A stretch of DNA of 64,000 nt from Bacillus sp. Bos-x628 (GTDB lineage: Bacteria > Bacillota > Bacilli > Bacillales > Bacillaceae). The notes under the pieces are model-generated. The model was given only the letters and a program-made list of their open reading frames with translations, did not search any database and was not told the DNA's origin. The DNA lies in contig NZ_CP159358.1 in NCBI RefSeq assembly GCF_040500475.1, forward strand, positions 124,001 to 188,000, in the 5' to 3' direction. Made by a program: the position numbers and the translations under genes. Positions 7,393 to 17,405 of this stretch are shown here, one piece after another. Position 1 is the first letter of the stretch, and the number at the start of each line of letters is the position of its first letter.

Positions 7393-7914
7393 TTGAATCG
7401 AATATTAGATGTTAATGAAATTAAAAAATTATTACCGCATCGCTGGCCTTTTCTAATGCTCGATAAAGTCGTTGAATTAACTCCAGGCATAAAAGGCGTC
7501 GGAATCAAAAATGTTACAATCTCTGAACCATATTTTGAGGGGCATTTCCCAAATGAGTCAATCATGCCAGGCGTATTAATTGTTGAAGCAATGGCTCAAG
7601 CTACAGCCGTTGTATATTGTACAGGCATTTTAAGATATTCCGAAGAGACCCTGAATGAGGTGGCAGCTTCAATCGAATTAGATGCTACTACTGATATTTC
7701 ACATCGTGTTGGCTACCTTGTTGGGATTAAGGACTTAAAATTTCTAAAACCTGTTGTACCAGGTGATCAATTAAGATTGAAGGTCGATATAGAACGTACA
7801 TATCAAGTGATGTCAAAGGTGAAAGTAGAGGCTTATGTAGATAAAACATGTGTGGCAAAGGGCGTATTAACTGTATCACAAAAGCCAGGGACACTTGACC
7901 CTATAAAGGGTTAA
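7393..7914 (+). CDS. 3-hydroxyacyl-ACP dehydratase, FabZ/CylZ-like
   Basis: A 173-residue FabZ-type hotdog dehydratase. The N-terminal LLPHRWPFLMLDKV, the catalytic His of GHFPNESIMPG and the acidic residue of VEAMAQA are all present. It would remove water from 3-hydroxyacyl-ACP to give trans-2-enoyl chains. As no enoyl reductase is encoded in the cluster, the double bonds would be kept, giving a polyene. The start is TTG 7393 with ggagagtg upstream. Streptococcal counterpart: cylZ. An insertion (about residues 75-95) makes it longer than housekeeping FabZ. Confidence 0.88.
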   Translation: MNRILDVNEIKKLLPHRWPFLMLDKVVELTPGIKGVGIKNVTISEPYFEGHFPNESIMPGVLIVEAMAQATAVVYCTGILRYSEETLNEVAASIELDATTDISHRVGYLVGIKDLKFLKPVVPGDQLRLKVDIERTYQVMSKVKVEAYVDKTCVAKGVLTVSQKPGTLDPIKG

Positions 7915-7917
7915 ATT

Positions 7918-10900
7918 ATGAGTGAAAATAAAAAATTTTATATTCGTGAATGTACTGTACATGATGCTAGAGAATTAGCTGATTTTTATAATAGGTTAAA
8001 ATATGGCCCTGTCAATCATGGATACCTGTTAAATGAAAAAAATATGAAACAAATGATAAAAGAAGTGGACATTATTTTATATTTGTGTGTTGTACATGAA
8101 CAGCAAATCATTGGAACAATGCTTTTTTCGAAAATGAGTGGACAAAGAGCTGCATCTGAAAAAAGCGTTTGGGGAAGTAAATTTGTGATAGCAGATGGCT
8201 TTCGCAATGGTCCTTTACCAGCACTATTTTTCTCAACATCCATAGAAATGTTGGTGGAAAAAGGATTTGAAACAATTGAAGTGGAAGTGGATCCTAATAA
8301 CGAAAATGCTCTACCTCTATACAAAAGAGTTGGCTTTATTCGATCTCGATCTAATCAAGTAGACTACGACGGTTATTTATGTCTTAAAAGCTATCTTCCC
8401 TATATTATTTCATATTTAAAAGATGGTTATAAAGTGGAGAAACTGGATCAAAATATTATGGAAAAAGGTTGGAAAGGACTTGAGTTATCAAAAAAATTAC
8501 GTTCCTCGAATATTGATACTATTCAGTTAAATGGAATGGAAGCAGCTGAATATCGAATGAACTTTGGAGAAGAAGTTATCAGTTGTTGGGTGGATGTGTT
8601 AAGTAATAAGGTTGCAAAATTTGAAGATACAAGATTTATGTTTCAACAGTATATAAAAGAAGGGCAGCATGTTATCGTAGGACAGAGAGTAACCCTTGTA
8701 TACGAATTTGAAAATAAATTAACCCAAACTATTTTAGTCCATTTGAAAACCGAATTTCAAGAACGAAATAAGCTTCTATTTCAAAAAAGACGTTGGCTTG
8801 TGAAACAGGGAGAGAAAATTTATATTGAAATACCAGTTGTTGTTGGGAATTCTTCAAAAAAGGGATTGAAAACAAACATAAAATTTGGTCCCTGCTCTTT
8901 TGATTTTGAATACGGAATATATTTGAAAGATCGTTTGGAATTAAAAATACAAGATGATGTTTTAGTGGATACAGAATCATATAAAAGTTCAATTCTTATA
9001 GTTAAAAATAACCACCAGGATACGACTAGTGTAAAAATTGACTTAGTGAATAAAACAGGCAAGGAAAGTAAGAAAGTTGTTATTGCACCAAACGCAACTG
9101 AAAATTTAACATTACCCCTTCCTAAGTATAAAAAAGGGAACTATAAAGTTAAAGTGACAGCCAAAAATCATCAGCAACTCTTATTAAAGGAAACTCTTCA
9201 CATACATGTGATAGATTCATTTGAAATAGTATGTAAAGACAATGCAGATTTCATCATTTTAGAGAATATCGATCTGCAATTAATAATTGATAAACGATCA
9301 GGAACGCTCAAATGCTTTCATAAACTGTTAAACAGAGATGTATTGATTGAAGTATGGCCCGATATCAATACACCTTATAAAAATGGTTTGAGAGAGCATA
9401 AGAAAAAAGATATAGACGTGTTTGTTAGCAAGAGAAATGAAATTTATCTTGCTGAAAAAAAACAAGATACAATCATACTTATTAGAAAAATCACTTTAAA
9501 AAGTGAAGAATTTATTAAGGTTGAAGATTATCTATTAGAATCAGGAACCATCAAATTAAATCCTTGGTGTTTGATGCAGGGGAGTACTATATATATCCCA
9601 TTAAAAGAGGGCATTTTAAAAGAAAAACAAATTGAAGAATCTTTTCCTTTCTTGATACATGACTATGAATTTAAGAAAGATATGGACTTACCAATAAATC
9701 CGTCAAAGTACTCTATGCCCTGGTCAGTTTTTGAAACGAAGGAAATATCCCTTGGATTTATGTGGGAAGGTCATGTGAATAGTATTAATTATGGATTGAG
9801 CTGGATGCCTTCATTGACTTTTGAACAAAAAAAAGAATTTAGTCAATTTAAGAAGAAGCTTTCCATTCTCCCTTTATTTTTAAAAAAAATGTGGATAAAG
9901 AAAATAGATCGTATTTTGCGACCTACAAGTACTCATTATTTCCAATTAAGTACAAAGGGAATCAATCATACTTTAAACAAGTACCGAGCACTTTATAATT
10001 CTAATGATATAACATTCCCATTAGTTGAATCGGTCGATATGCAGATGCATACTACGATTGTTCAAAGGAGAAAGAACGTCAATCTAAAGCTGAGTTTAAA
10101 AAACTATCTTCTTTCGCAAAAACTCGGAACACTGACCCTTTCTATACCATGTATTGATTATCAAGAAGTCAGACAGATCGATTTATCAGGGGGGCAAACT
10201 TTGTTACTTACATTTCCGCTATCGGTAAATGAAAAAAAAAATATTATTGGTGGAGAAATGGTATTTGAACAATATACCTCTCAATTTGTTAGAAAGAAGC
10301 GATTTAGTCTTGTTGTTTATAATGAAGAAAATTTGATGAAACAATCAATTCAACAAAAAAAAGATATACAGATATATAAATTCTGCAATGAAGAAATTCA
10401 AATAGAAATCGTGCCTTCATTTCAGGCTTCAATAACAAGTTTAAGAATTAAAGAGAGTAAATTGTTGAAGTCAAACTTCCCAAGTTTAAAGAGTTGGGGG
10501 CAGCATTATTTAGTACCACTAGGTATCTTTCCACATTTGATTGGGGGCCCGATAACGTTAAACCGTGGACTTATTTTTGATGATGGTTCACATCGTAAAT
10601 TTGAGCATCGTCCATTAAAAATACAAGATCATAGTGGTGTTCTTTGGGAGGGAGTTGAGTGTGAATCTGCAGACTTCCAAGTTCAATATTTGATATGTTC
10701 AGGAAGTCCTTTGTTAAAAGTAAAGGGTGAACTCGCTTCCAATTATACAAATAATGAGCAACTCGCATTCCATTCTGTATGGAATGTGTCGAGCCGAAAA
10801 AGCTATATTCATTATACTGAAGATTTTCAGCAAAAAAGTTACAAAATCACAGGAAAAAAAGGGAAGACATATCTAAACACATCTAATATTATATTAGAAA

Positions 10901-11091
10901 TCAAACAGGGATTCTTTGTAACTATATGGTCGGAAAATGAAGATTGCAAAATTGCATTATATGAATGGGGAGAAAGACAAATCGAAATTATCCTCTTACT
11001 TTCTAGAAATGTATTAAAAGATGGCTATATGGTAGCTTTCAGCGATTGTTTGGAAGACTCAAAAAAATATTTGATCAGTCAGGAGATATAG
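7918..11091 (+). CDS. Giant CylE-like protein: N-terminal GNAT domain plus long beta-rich region
   Basis: 1057 residues. About residues 5-160 are a GNAT acyltransferase domain; its end NNENALPLYKRVGFI is typical, but the acyl-CoA loop is degenerate (GFRNGPLPA instead of R-x-x-G-x-G/A). About residues 330-420 look like an Ig/CARDB-type beta sandwich. The remaining ~640 residues look beta-strand-rich and match no family I recognise. Family knowledge, from memory: GBS CylE, essential for granadaene and hemolysis, is predicted to have an N-terminal N-acyltransferase domain, and it sits between the fatty-acid-like genes and cylF, as here. Inference: it joins an amino-acid head group to the polyene acyl chain. 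No signal peptide is visible. The ribosome-binding site is aaaggg. Confidence 0.6.
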   Translation: MSENKKFYIRECTVHDARELADFYNRLKYGPVNHGYLLNEKNMKQMIKEVDIILYLCVVHEQQIIGTMLFSKMSGQRAASEKSVWGSKFVIADGFRNGPLPALFFSTSIEMLVEKGFETIEVEVDPNNENALPLYKRVGFIRSRSNQVDYDGYLCLKSYLPYIISYLKDGYKVEKLDQNIMEKGWKGLELSKKLRSSNIDTIQLNGMEAAEYRMNFGEEVISCWVDVLSNKVAKFEDTRFMFQQYIKEGQHVIVGQRVTLVYEFENKLTQTILVHLKTEFQERNKLLFQKRRWLVKQGEKIYIEIPVVVGNSSKKGLKTNIKFGPCSFDFEYGIYLKDRLELKIQDDVLVDTESYKSSILIVKNNHQDTTSVKIDLVNKTGKESKKVVIAPNATENLTLPLPKYKKGNYKVKVTAKNHQQLLLKETLHIHVIDSFEIVCKDNADFIILENIDLQLIIDKRSGTLKCFHKLLNRDVLIEVWPDINTPYKNGLREHKKKDIDVFVSKRNEIYLAEKKQDTIILIRKITLKSEEFIKVEDYLLESGTIKLNPWCLMQGSTIYIPLKEGILKEKQIEESFPFLIHDYEFKKDMDLPINPSKYSMPWSVFETKEISLGFMWEGHVNSINYGLSWMPSLTFEQKKEFSQFKKKLSILPLFLKKMWIKKIDRILRPTSTHYFQLSTKGINHTLNKYRALYNSNDITFPLVESVDMQMHTTIVQRRKNVNLKLSLKNYLLSQKLGTLTLSIPCIDYQEVRQIDLSGGQTLLLTFPLSVNEKKNIIGGEMVFEQYTSQFVRKKRFSLVVYNEENLMKQSIQQKKDIQIYKFCNEEIQIEIVPSFQASITSLRIKESKLLKSNFPSLKSWGQHYLVPLGIFPHLIGGPITLNRGLIFDDGSHRKFEHRPLKIQDHSGVLWEGVECESADFQVQYLICSGSPLLKVKGELASNYTNNEQLAFHSVWNVSSRKSYIHYTEDFQQKSYKITGKKGKTYLNTSNIILEIKQGFFVTIWSENEDCKIALYEWGERQIEIILLLSRNVLKDGYMVAFSDCLEDSKKYLISQEI

Positions 11092-11092
11092 T

Positions 11093-12400
11093 ATGAGTGT
11101 TTTATTCATTGCCCCAAGTCAATTTAGTATTGGTGAACTTCATAATGCAGTAACTCTAGCTAAACAATTGGAAGAAGGGGGAATCAATACTTTTTTTTTA
11201 ACAAGCCAAAATCATATCGATTATACGATAAATGCAAAAATAAAAGCAAAAGCTTTACCGAGAAAAACACTACAATTTCATATCGTGCAAGAGATAGCAG
11301 AATCTATAGAGGCTAAAGCAATCATTATTGCAGACTATCATAACTTAGATATAGAGTCGCCGTTAATAGATTTGGATAAAATATTAGAGCTTAATATTCC
11401 AGTTGCTACTATTGATTCTCTTAGCTTTGGACCAAACGAAAAAATATTAAAAAATCAATTGTTTGCACACTCTTTTAAAAAGAAGGCTGCACAGAAACAA
11501 CAAAATATTGTGAGACGTGTTCCAAGTCAAATGAAAATTATTAGGACGTGTCCAGTTAATAATCCGAACCTGAAAGACGAACGAATTTTCCCTGTTTCCT
11601 TATATCCACAAGGCTTAAAAATCAAAAAACAATTTAGAGAAAAAATAAGAAGCAAATACCAATGCTTAAATAATGAAGATAAGTTAATTATGCTCTCTAA
11701 ATCTGCTTGGGCAAATCTATTAGTAAAAATGAAGCTTATGGAGACACGGAGTCATATGAAAAGCACTTATAATTATGAATTCTTCATTCAAGAGTTATTG
11801 ACAGAGTATTTATCTGTAAAAGCAATCAAGTCCAAAATTGTGATCGTAGGGGTTTCACCAGACAACAATTTTATTCCTATTAATCTCAATGAGAAGGTTA
11901 CTTTTATTCCTTTACCTTTTTTAGATTTAGAGGATTATGACGAATTGTTACTATCATGCGACCTATTCGTCACAGATAATATTACCTCAGCTTCTATGGC
12001 AAAATCCTTGATTGGATCTGTGCCAGTACTTAGTTTAATTAATACAAAAGTCTTTCTTGACGAACAGAAAAGACCTGTTCTACCACCTGCCTGGAAACGT
12101 CCAAATCTTTTAAAAATTATGGATAAATGGTTAAAGGTTTTGCCTGATGGAATTTATCCATTTATCACATTTCCTAATGGCTGGATAAATGAATTGAAAG
12201 ATTTGTTTGATAAAAATCCTATTTTAGAAGTCCTAGAAACAGTAGAGATTTTTGACATTAAGGAGACAGGTTTTAAAATACACAATCTACTTTATTGTGA
12301 GGAGACAAAACATGTGTTTGCAGAAAAACAAAAAGTATACGTAGATTTAATTAAAAATACTCCAAGTGCAAAAGATATGCTGCATTTTATTCAAAAATAA
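11093..12400 (+). CDS. Glycosyltransferase-like protein, CylJ-like
   Basis: 435 residues. The start MSVLFIAPSQFSIGELHNAV resembles the N-terminal Rossmann half of GT-B glycosyltransferases. The C-terminal half has a donor-site-like stretch (LLLSCDLFVTDNITSASMAKSLIGSVPVL) as in UDP/dTDP-sugar transferases. The fit to a named family is loose. It lies in the position of cylJ, the cyl glycosyltransferase, between the CylE-like and CylF-like genes. With rmlABCD downstream, the likely donor is dTDP-L-rhamnose and the acceptor the polyene. It starts two bases after the previous stop and has aggagatat as ribosome-binding site. Confidence 0.55.
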   Translation: MSVLFIAPSQFSIGELHNAVTLAKQLEEGGINTFFLTSQNHIDYTINAKIKAKALPRKTLQFHIVQEIAESIEAKAIIIADYHNLDIESPLIDLDKILELNIPVATIDSLSFGPNEKILKNQLFAHSFKKKAAQKQQNIVRRVPSQMKIIRTCPVNNPNLKDERIFPVSLYPQGLKIKKQFREKIRSKYQCLNNEDKLIMLSKSAWANLLVKMKLMETRSHMKSTYNYEFFIQELLTEYLSVKAIKSKIVIVGVSPDNNFIPINLNEKVTFIPLPFLDLEDYDELLLSCDLFVTDNITSASMAKSLIGSVPVLSLINTKVFLDEQKRPVLPPAWKRPNLLKIMDKWLKVLPDGIYPFITFPNGWINELKDLFDKNPILEVLETVEIFDIKETGFKIHNLLYCEETKHVFAEKQKVYVDLIKNTPSAKDMLHFIQK

Positions 12401-12420
12401 TTAGTAAAGAAGGTCATATT

Positions 12421-13449
12421 ATGAAAAAAATATATGAGGAATATCAAGCTTTAAGAGAATCTGTGGCTTTATTTGAATTAAATGAAGTGGGCGTATTTAA
12501 GATAAGTGGAGAAGATCATGAGGAATTTATAAATAGTTTAGTAACTGTCGACTTAGAATTTATGGATAGTGAAAGAACAGTCTTTACACTAATTTTAGAT
12601 GAAAATGCGAACATTGTTGATATTCTTACTATATATAAACAAGAGGATTATTTGTTAATTGAAACGTCCCCATTTAAACGTGATACTGTACTTCGCTATT
12701 TTGAGGACCATTTAGAAGGTTCCATTCAATTAGAAGACATTTCAACATCAACAACTATCTTGGCGTTTGAAGGCCCTTATGCTTGGAAGGTGGGACAAGA
12801 ACTGATCGATACAGATATTTCTTCCTTGCCGTTCCAGACGTTCTTTGAAACAGAGTGGAGTGACAAGCACATTATTTTTGCTAGAACAGGTGTAACAGGC
12901 GAATATGGCTATAAAGTAATTGTTTTCGATGCAACATCAGCAAAACTTGAGTTGGAGAATTTTATTCTCTCACTTGAATTTGGTGATATCAGGCCAATAA
13001 AAGTTGATATGGAAGTCGTTGAACTAGCCATGTTAGAAGTCAGACAACCTAATACAAAACAAGATATAAATGGACTCTCTGTATTTGAAGCTAGTTTGGA
13101 ATGGATGGTTCATTTTGATAAAGAAGAATTTTTAGGGAAAGAAATGCTTTTAGCATTAAAAAAGGAAAAAGTAAGTAGACGACTAGTTGGTTTTCATTTA
13201 ACCTCAGATCATCAACTATCTACAAATGGAAAAATCATTGTCGAAGACAAACAAATTGGTAAGGTATTTCAGTTAATTCAAAATCCAGTGACGAACAAGT
13301 ATACAGGCTTAGCGCTATTAGAAGATGATTTTGCTGTCTCTGGGCTAGAGTTACAATTAAATGTCGATGGAATAGATGAGAACTTAACTATACACACAAT
13401 CTCGTCACCATATATAGCACCAAAATCTTGGGCTATCAAAATGATATGA
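12421..13449 (+). CDS. Aminomethyltransferase-fold (GcvT/YgfZ) protein, CylF-like
   Basis: 342 residues of the GcvT/YgfZ folate-binding superfamily. The N-terminus (YQALRESVALFELNEVGVFK) and the phrases ARTGVTGEYGYKV and KEEFLGKEMLLALK are typical. GcvT proper belongs with gcvPA/gcvPB, which are absent here. CylF of the streptococcal cyl operon is the same kind of protein and is needed for normal hemolysin/pigment; its exact reaction is not known to me. Its presence beside a polyene synthase is one of the strongest pointers to a cyl-type cluster. Its stop overlaps the ATGA of a possible start of the next gene. Confidence 0.78.
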   Translation: MKKIYEEYQALRESVALFELNEVGVFKISGEDHEEFINSLVTVDLEFMDSERTVFTLILDENANIVDILTIYKQEDYLLIETSPFKRDTVLRYFEDHLEGSIQLEDISTSTTILAFEGPYAWKVGQELIDTDISSLPFQTFFETEWSDKHIIFARTGVTGEYGYKVIVFDATSAKLELENFILSLEFGDIRPIKVDMEVVELAMLEVRQPNTKQDINGLSVFEASLEWMVHFDKEEFLGKEMLLALKKEKVSRRLVGFHLTSDHQLSTNGKIIVEDKQIGKVFQLIQNPVTNKYTGLALLEDDFAVSGLELQLNVDGIDENLTIHTISSPYIAPKSWAIKMI

Positions 13450-13457
13450 GGTACACA

Positions 13458-15914
13458 ATGAGATATAAAAAGCATCAAGTAGCTATCACTGGAATGGGCA
13501 TTATAAGTGCAAATGGTGTAGGTTTAGAGGAGTTCTGGAATAACACGGCTAACGGGATAAGCGGCATAAAAAAAATTGAATCAATAGACACTTCTGATTT
13601 GATGTCTCAATATGGTGGGGAAGTAAAAAATTTCAGTCCAGAACGTTATTTGAGCGAAAATGAAATGAATTCAATGGACCGGGCAGGTCAATTTGCAGTT
13701 ATCGCAGCAAAAGAAGCAGCATTGACTGCTAGCTTCGACATTCATAAGGTGGATCCTTATCGAGTTGGTGTGACTCTAGGTACCTCACTCGGTGGTATCT
13801 TAAGTGGTGAAAAATTTCATGATCAATGGATCAAGAAAGGATTAGATCAAGCAAACCCTTCGCTCATCTATCAATATCCGATACATGTTCCAGCAGATCA
13901 TGTGTCAACATATTTAAAAGTAAAAGGACCCAAAACTGTCATTTCTAATGCATGTGCAGCCGGTACAAATGCAATTGGTCATGCGACTGATATGATTAGA
14001 TCTGGAAAAGCAGATATGATGTTTGCAGGAGGCGTAGACCCGTTAACTAAGTTGTCATTAAGTGGATTTAACTCACTGCAAGCGTTAAGTATTGGGCATT
14101 GTTCCCCTTATAGTAAGAGTAGCGGTATTAACATAGGAGAAGGCGCAGCGTTTTTAGTTTTAGAAAATTTAGAACATGCTCAAAATAGAGGGGCTCGCAT
14201 ATATGCTGAAGTTTTAGATTATGCAATGTCTGCTGATTGTTATCATCAAACAGCGCCTGATCCAGCAGGATTAGGTGCTACAAGGTCAATGAAAAGTTGT
14301 TTAGAACAGTCTGAATTACAAGGTGAAGATTTGTCATATATCAATGGTCATGGTACTGGTACTCCTGCTAATGATCTATCAGAACCAAAGGCGATAAAAG
14401 CTATTATTAAGGAAAACAATATACCTGTGTCATCCACTAAATCAATGGTAGGTCATATGTTGGGCGCAGCTGGTGCCACAGAGGCAGTAACGAGTATTCT
14501 TGCTTTGAAAAATGGTGTCATTCCACCAACGATTAATTTTAAAGAAGAAGCAAGACAGTATAATATGGATTTTGTACCGAATATACCTCAAAAAGCACAA
14601 TTAGATGTCATTCTTTCTAATTCATTTGCTTTTGGAGGAAATAATGTCAGCATCACTTTTGGGAAACATTATTTGGCAAAGAAGAAAAATAAAAAAGAAA
14701 GTGATAAAAGAGTTGTTTTAACAGGTGTTGGAGCCATCGCCGGTAATGCCTCAAATTATGAAGAAATTACAGGTATATTACTTAGTGGAATGGATGGATT
14801 CTCAACGAATGGAAAATTCGGTTTTGAAAAATATGGATATAAAAAAGCTGCACTTTTACCTGATATCGCATATAAAAAATTTATTAATCCGAAATTGCTA
14901 AGGAAAATGGATCCCATTAGTAAACAAGCAAATGTAGCTGTGAAAATGGCTTTAGATTCTGCCAAATTGAAGATAACAAATAGTAATACGGAAAAAGTTG
15001 GTCTTTTATTCGCTACCGGTACAGGTCCTATTGATACTGTTGAAGCGTTTAACAGAGTTGTCATTGAACAAGGTGCTCAAAAGGCAAATGCGAGACTTTT
15101 TCCAAACACTGTAATGAATGCTGCTGCGGGGAATATCGGCTTAAACTTTAAACTGAAAGGCCCGACCTCAACTATCTGTGCTGGAGGTGTTTCTGCAATC
15201 AATGCTTTAAATTATGCAACGAATTTAATTCAGCAAGATCTTTGTACGCAAGTCATTGTCGTATCTTCTGACGAATTTAATGAACCTATGATGGCTGGAA
15301 TGTCCAAAATAAAGGGATATTTAACAGATGATGAAGCAAGGCCATTTGATCAAAACCGAAGTGGAAATATATTAGGTGAAGGTAGCGTTGCATTTGTAAT
15401 TGAATCACTAGATCATGCCAAAAAAAGAAATGCTGAAATTCTTGGAGAAGTGAAGGGTTTTGGGATGACTTCAGACAATGTTGGAATTGGTGAAGTTGAT
15501 CTAAAAGGTAGAGCATGGAAACAAGCGATGCTAAGTGCAATTGAAGATTCAGGATTAAATCAAGATCATGTTGATTATATCTCCTCATCTGCTAGTGGTC
15601 ATAAAATATTTGATGCAGCAGAAGCTAATGCTATGCGTAGACTGTTTTCTAGGAAGAGCCCTCTGATTGGAACGACGAAAGATACATTTGGAGAAACACA
15701 CGGAACTGCTGGATTTATAGGGATCATTGATGCGTTACTTGCGATAAAAGGTCATTATACTGGTATACGTCATTTAGAAGAGGGCATCTTTGAGGAGAAA
15801 TTAAATTATCTAAAAGAACCGATATACACTAATTCTGCCTCACATGTTTTAATAAATTCCTTTTCTTATGGAGGTAATTACCAATCTGTTGTATTAAGTA
15901 AATACGAAGAATAG
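13458..15914 (+). CDS. Fused tandem ketosynthase (KS-KS/CLF), CylI-like
   Basis: An 818-residue protein made of two FabF-type thiolase folds. The first (about 1-410) has a full triad: Cys166 in NACAAGTNA, His298 in NGHGTGTP and His333 in SMVGHMLGAAG. The second (about 420-818) keeps Cys574 (TICAGGVSA), but the first His motif has become SSSASGHKIFD and the second DTFGETHGTAGF, so both catalytic histidines appear lost. This is the arrangement of a ketosynthase plus chain-length factor, here as a single chain. It would carry out the decarboxylative condensations that set polyene length. The start is 13458 or the coupled ATG 13446; the tgaggt just before 13458 favours the former. Confidence 0.85.
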   Translation: MRYKKHQVAITGMGIISANGVGLEEFWNNTANGISGIKKIESIDTSDLMSQYGGEVKNFSPERYLSENEMNSMDRAGQFAVIAAKEAALTASFDIHKVDPYRVGVTLGTSLGGILSGEKFHDQWIKKGLDQANPSLIYQYPIHVPADHVSTYLKVKGPKTVISNACAAGTNAIGHATDMIRSGKADMMFAGGVDPLTKLSLSGFNSLQALSIGHCSPYSKSSGINIGEGAAFLVLENLEHAQNRGARIYAEVLDYAMSADCYHQTAPDPAGLGATRSMKSCLEQSELQGEDLSYINGHGTGTPANDLSEPKAIKAIIKENNIPVSSTKSMVGHMLGAAGATEAVTSILALKNGVIPPTINFKEEARQYNMDFVPNIPQKAQLDVILSNSFAFGGNNVSITFGKHYLAKKKNKKESDKRVVLTGVGAIAGNASNYEEITGILLSGMDGFSTNGKFGFEKYGYKKAALLPDIAYKKFINPKLLRKMDPISKQANVAVKMALDSAKLKITNSNTEKVGLLFATGTGPIDTVEAFNRVVIEQGAQKANARLFPNTVMNAAAGNIGLNFKLKGPTSTICAGGVSAINALNYATNLIQQDLCTQVIVVSSDEFNEPMMAGMSKIKGYLTDDEARPFDQNRSGNILGEGSVAFVIESLDHAKKRNAEILGEVKGFGMTSDNVGIGEVDLKGRAWKQAMLSAIEDSGLNQDHVDYISSSASGHKIFDAAEANAMRRLFSRKSPLIGTTKDTFGETHGTAGFIGIIDALLAIKGHYTGIRHLEEGIFEEKLNYLKEPIYTNSASHVLINSFSYGGNYQSVVLSKYEE

Positions 15915-15955
15915 TGTTTTCGTGTGGCTGAATTTATTAATGAAGGAGATCAAAC

Positions 15956-16825
15956 ATGAAAGGAATTATTTTGGCGGGAGGCAGTGGAACAAGACTGTAC
16001 CCATTAACAAAAATTATTTCAAAACAACTTCTTCCTATTTATGACAAACCTATGATTTACTACCCGCTATCCGTTTTGATGATGGCAGGTATTAGAGACA
16101 TTTTATTTATATCAAGTCCACATGACATTTCGAAATTTGAGCAACTATTTGGAGATGGTTCTCAATTTGGTCTCCACTTCGAATACAAGGTGCAGCAGGA
16201 ACCGGCAGGTATAGCAGAAGCTTTAATTATTGGTGAAGAATTTATAGGAAAAGATCAGGTAACGATGATACTTGGTGATAATATTTTTTATGGACATCAA
16301 TTAATAGAGAAAATTAAAAAAAGTCATAAAAACACAAAAGGTGCCACGATTTTTGCCTATAAAGTTAGTGATCCATCAAGGTTTGGGGTTGTCAACTTTG
16401 ATCCAGATCACCGTATCCTATCAATTGAAGAAAAGCCAAGGAAACCTCGGTCGAGTTATGCCATCACTGGGCTATATATTTTTGATCATCAATCGGTTTG
16501 TTTCGCTAAACAGTTAAAACCGTCTAATCGTGGAGAATTGGAAATAACAGATATTCATAGTCAATATTTAGCGATGAATCAATTGAATCTACAATTACTT
16601 GGAAGAGGGCATGTATGGCTAGATGCAGGTACACATAGTTCACTCTTAGAGGCATCTCAGTTTATTGAAACGATTGAAACAAGACAAAATTTAAAAATTG
16701 CTTGTTTAGAAGAAATTGCCTACAATGAGAATTATATCTCAAAAAAAGAACTTGAAAACATGACTAATGATTTTTCGAACAATTCTTATAAGGAATATTT
16801 ACAGAGTTTATTAGAGGAACATTAA
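15956..16825 (+). CDS. rmlA: Glucose-1-phosphate thymidylyltransferase
   Basis: A 289-residue nucleotidyltransferase with the RmlA signature GIILAGGSGTRLYPLT at the N-terminus, YYPLSVLM and MILGDNIFYGH. It makes dTDP-glucose from dTTP and glucose-1-phosphate, the first step to dTDP-L-rhamnose. A good aaggagat ribosome-binding site precedes it, 41 bases after the ketosynthase gene, so it belongs to the same transcript. The order A-C-B-D is complete in the following genes. Confidence 0.92.
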   Translation: MKGIILAGGSGTRLYPLTKIISKQLLPIYDKPMIYYPLSVLMMAGIRDILFISSPHDISKFEQLFGDGSQFGLHFEYKVQQEPAGIAEALIIGEEFIGKDQVTMILGDNIFYGHQLIEKIKKSHKNTKGATIFAYKVSDPSRFGVVNFDPDHRILSIEEKPRKPRSSYAITGLYIFDHQSVCFAKQLKPSNRGELEITDIHSQYLAMNQLNLQLLGRGHVWLDAGTHSSLLEASQFIETIETRQNLKIACLEEIAYNENYISKKELENMTNDFSNNSYKEYLQSLLEEH

Positions 16826-16847
16826 ATTTTGCGAAGAGGGTTAAAAA

Positions 16848-17405
16848 ATGAAGGTATATGAGACCAAATTAGAAAATGTTCTTGTTATTGAGACAGATAT
16901 GTATCAAGATGCAAGAGGTTACTTTTCTGAAACGTATAACCAACATGATTTTAATGAGGCTGGTATAAAAGTCACTTTTATACAAGACAATCATTCATTT
17001 TCAAAAGATGCAGGGGTATTGAGGGGGCTTCATTTTCAAGAGCCTCCTTTTGCTCAATCTAAATTGGTAAGGGTGACTTCGGGTGCAATATACGATGTCA
17101 TCGTTGATATTCGATCAAAATCTCGCACCTTTGGCCAATGGATTTCTATCATCTTGAGCGCAGAAAATAAAAAGCAGGTATTTGTACCAGAAGGCTTTGC
17201 ACACGGATTCTGTACTCTCACTAGCGATACAAATGTTATATACAAAACAGATGCATACTATTCAAGAGAACACGAATCTGGAATCATATGGAATGACTCG
17301 GATCTCAATATTCCCTGGCCAGTAAAAGAGCCATTTCTTTCAACAAAAGATGAATTTCTCCCTATTTTCAAACATTTAAGTATTTTGGAAGAGAAATTTA
17401 AATGA
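16848..17405 (+). CDS. rmlC: dTDP-4-dehydrorhamnose 3,5-epimerase
   Basis: A 185-residue cupin epimerase. It shows DARGYFSETYNQ, FIQDNHSFS, GVLRGLHFQ (catalytic His) and VPEGFAHGF. It epimerises C3 and C5 of dTDP-4-keto-6-deoxyglucose. It lies 22 bases after rmlA and overlaps rmlB by four bases (ATGA), so it is translationally coupled. Confidence 0.92.
   Translation: MKVYETKLENVLVIETDMYQDARGYFSETYNQHDFNEAGIKVTFIQDNHSFSKDAGVLRGLHFQEPPFAQSKLVRVTSGAIYDVIVDIRSKSRTFGQWISIILSAENKKQVFVPEGFAHGFCTLTSDTNVIYKTDAYYSREHESGIIWNDSDLNIPWPVKEPFLSTKDEFLPIFKHLSILEEKFK

Noticed and set aside
8016..8324. 102-codon minus-strand ORF inside the CylE-like gene
   Set aside because: Lies opposite the GNAT domain coding sequence; no binding site or family features.
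12421..13449. GcvT of the glycine cleavage system
   Set aside because: No gcvP or gcvH nearby, and the gene is embedded in a polyene-type cluster where CylF is the better match.
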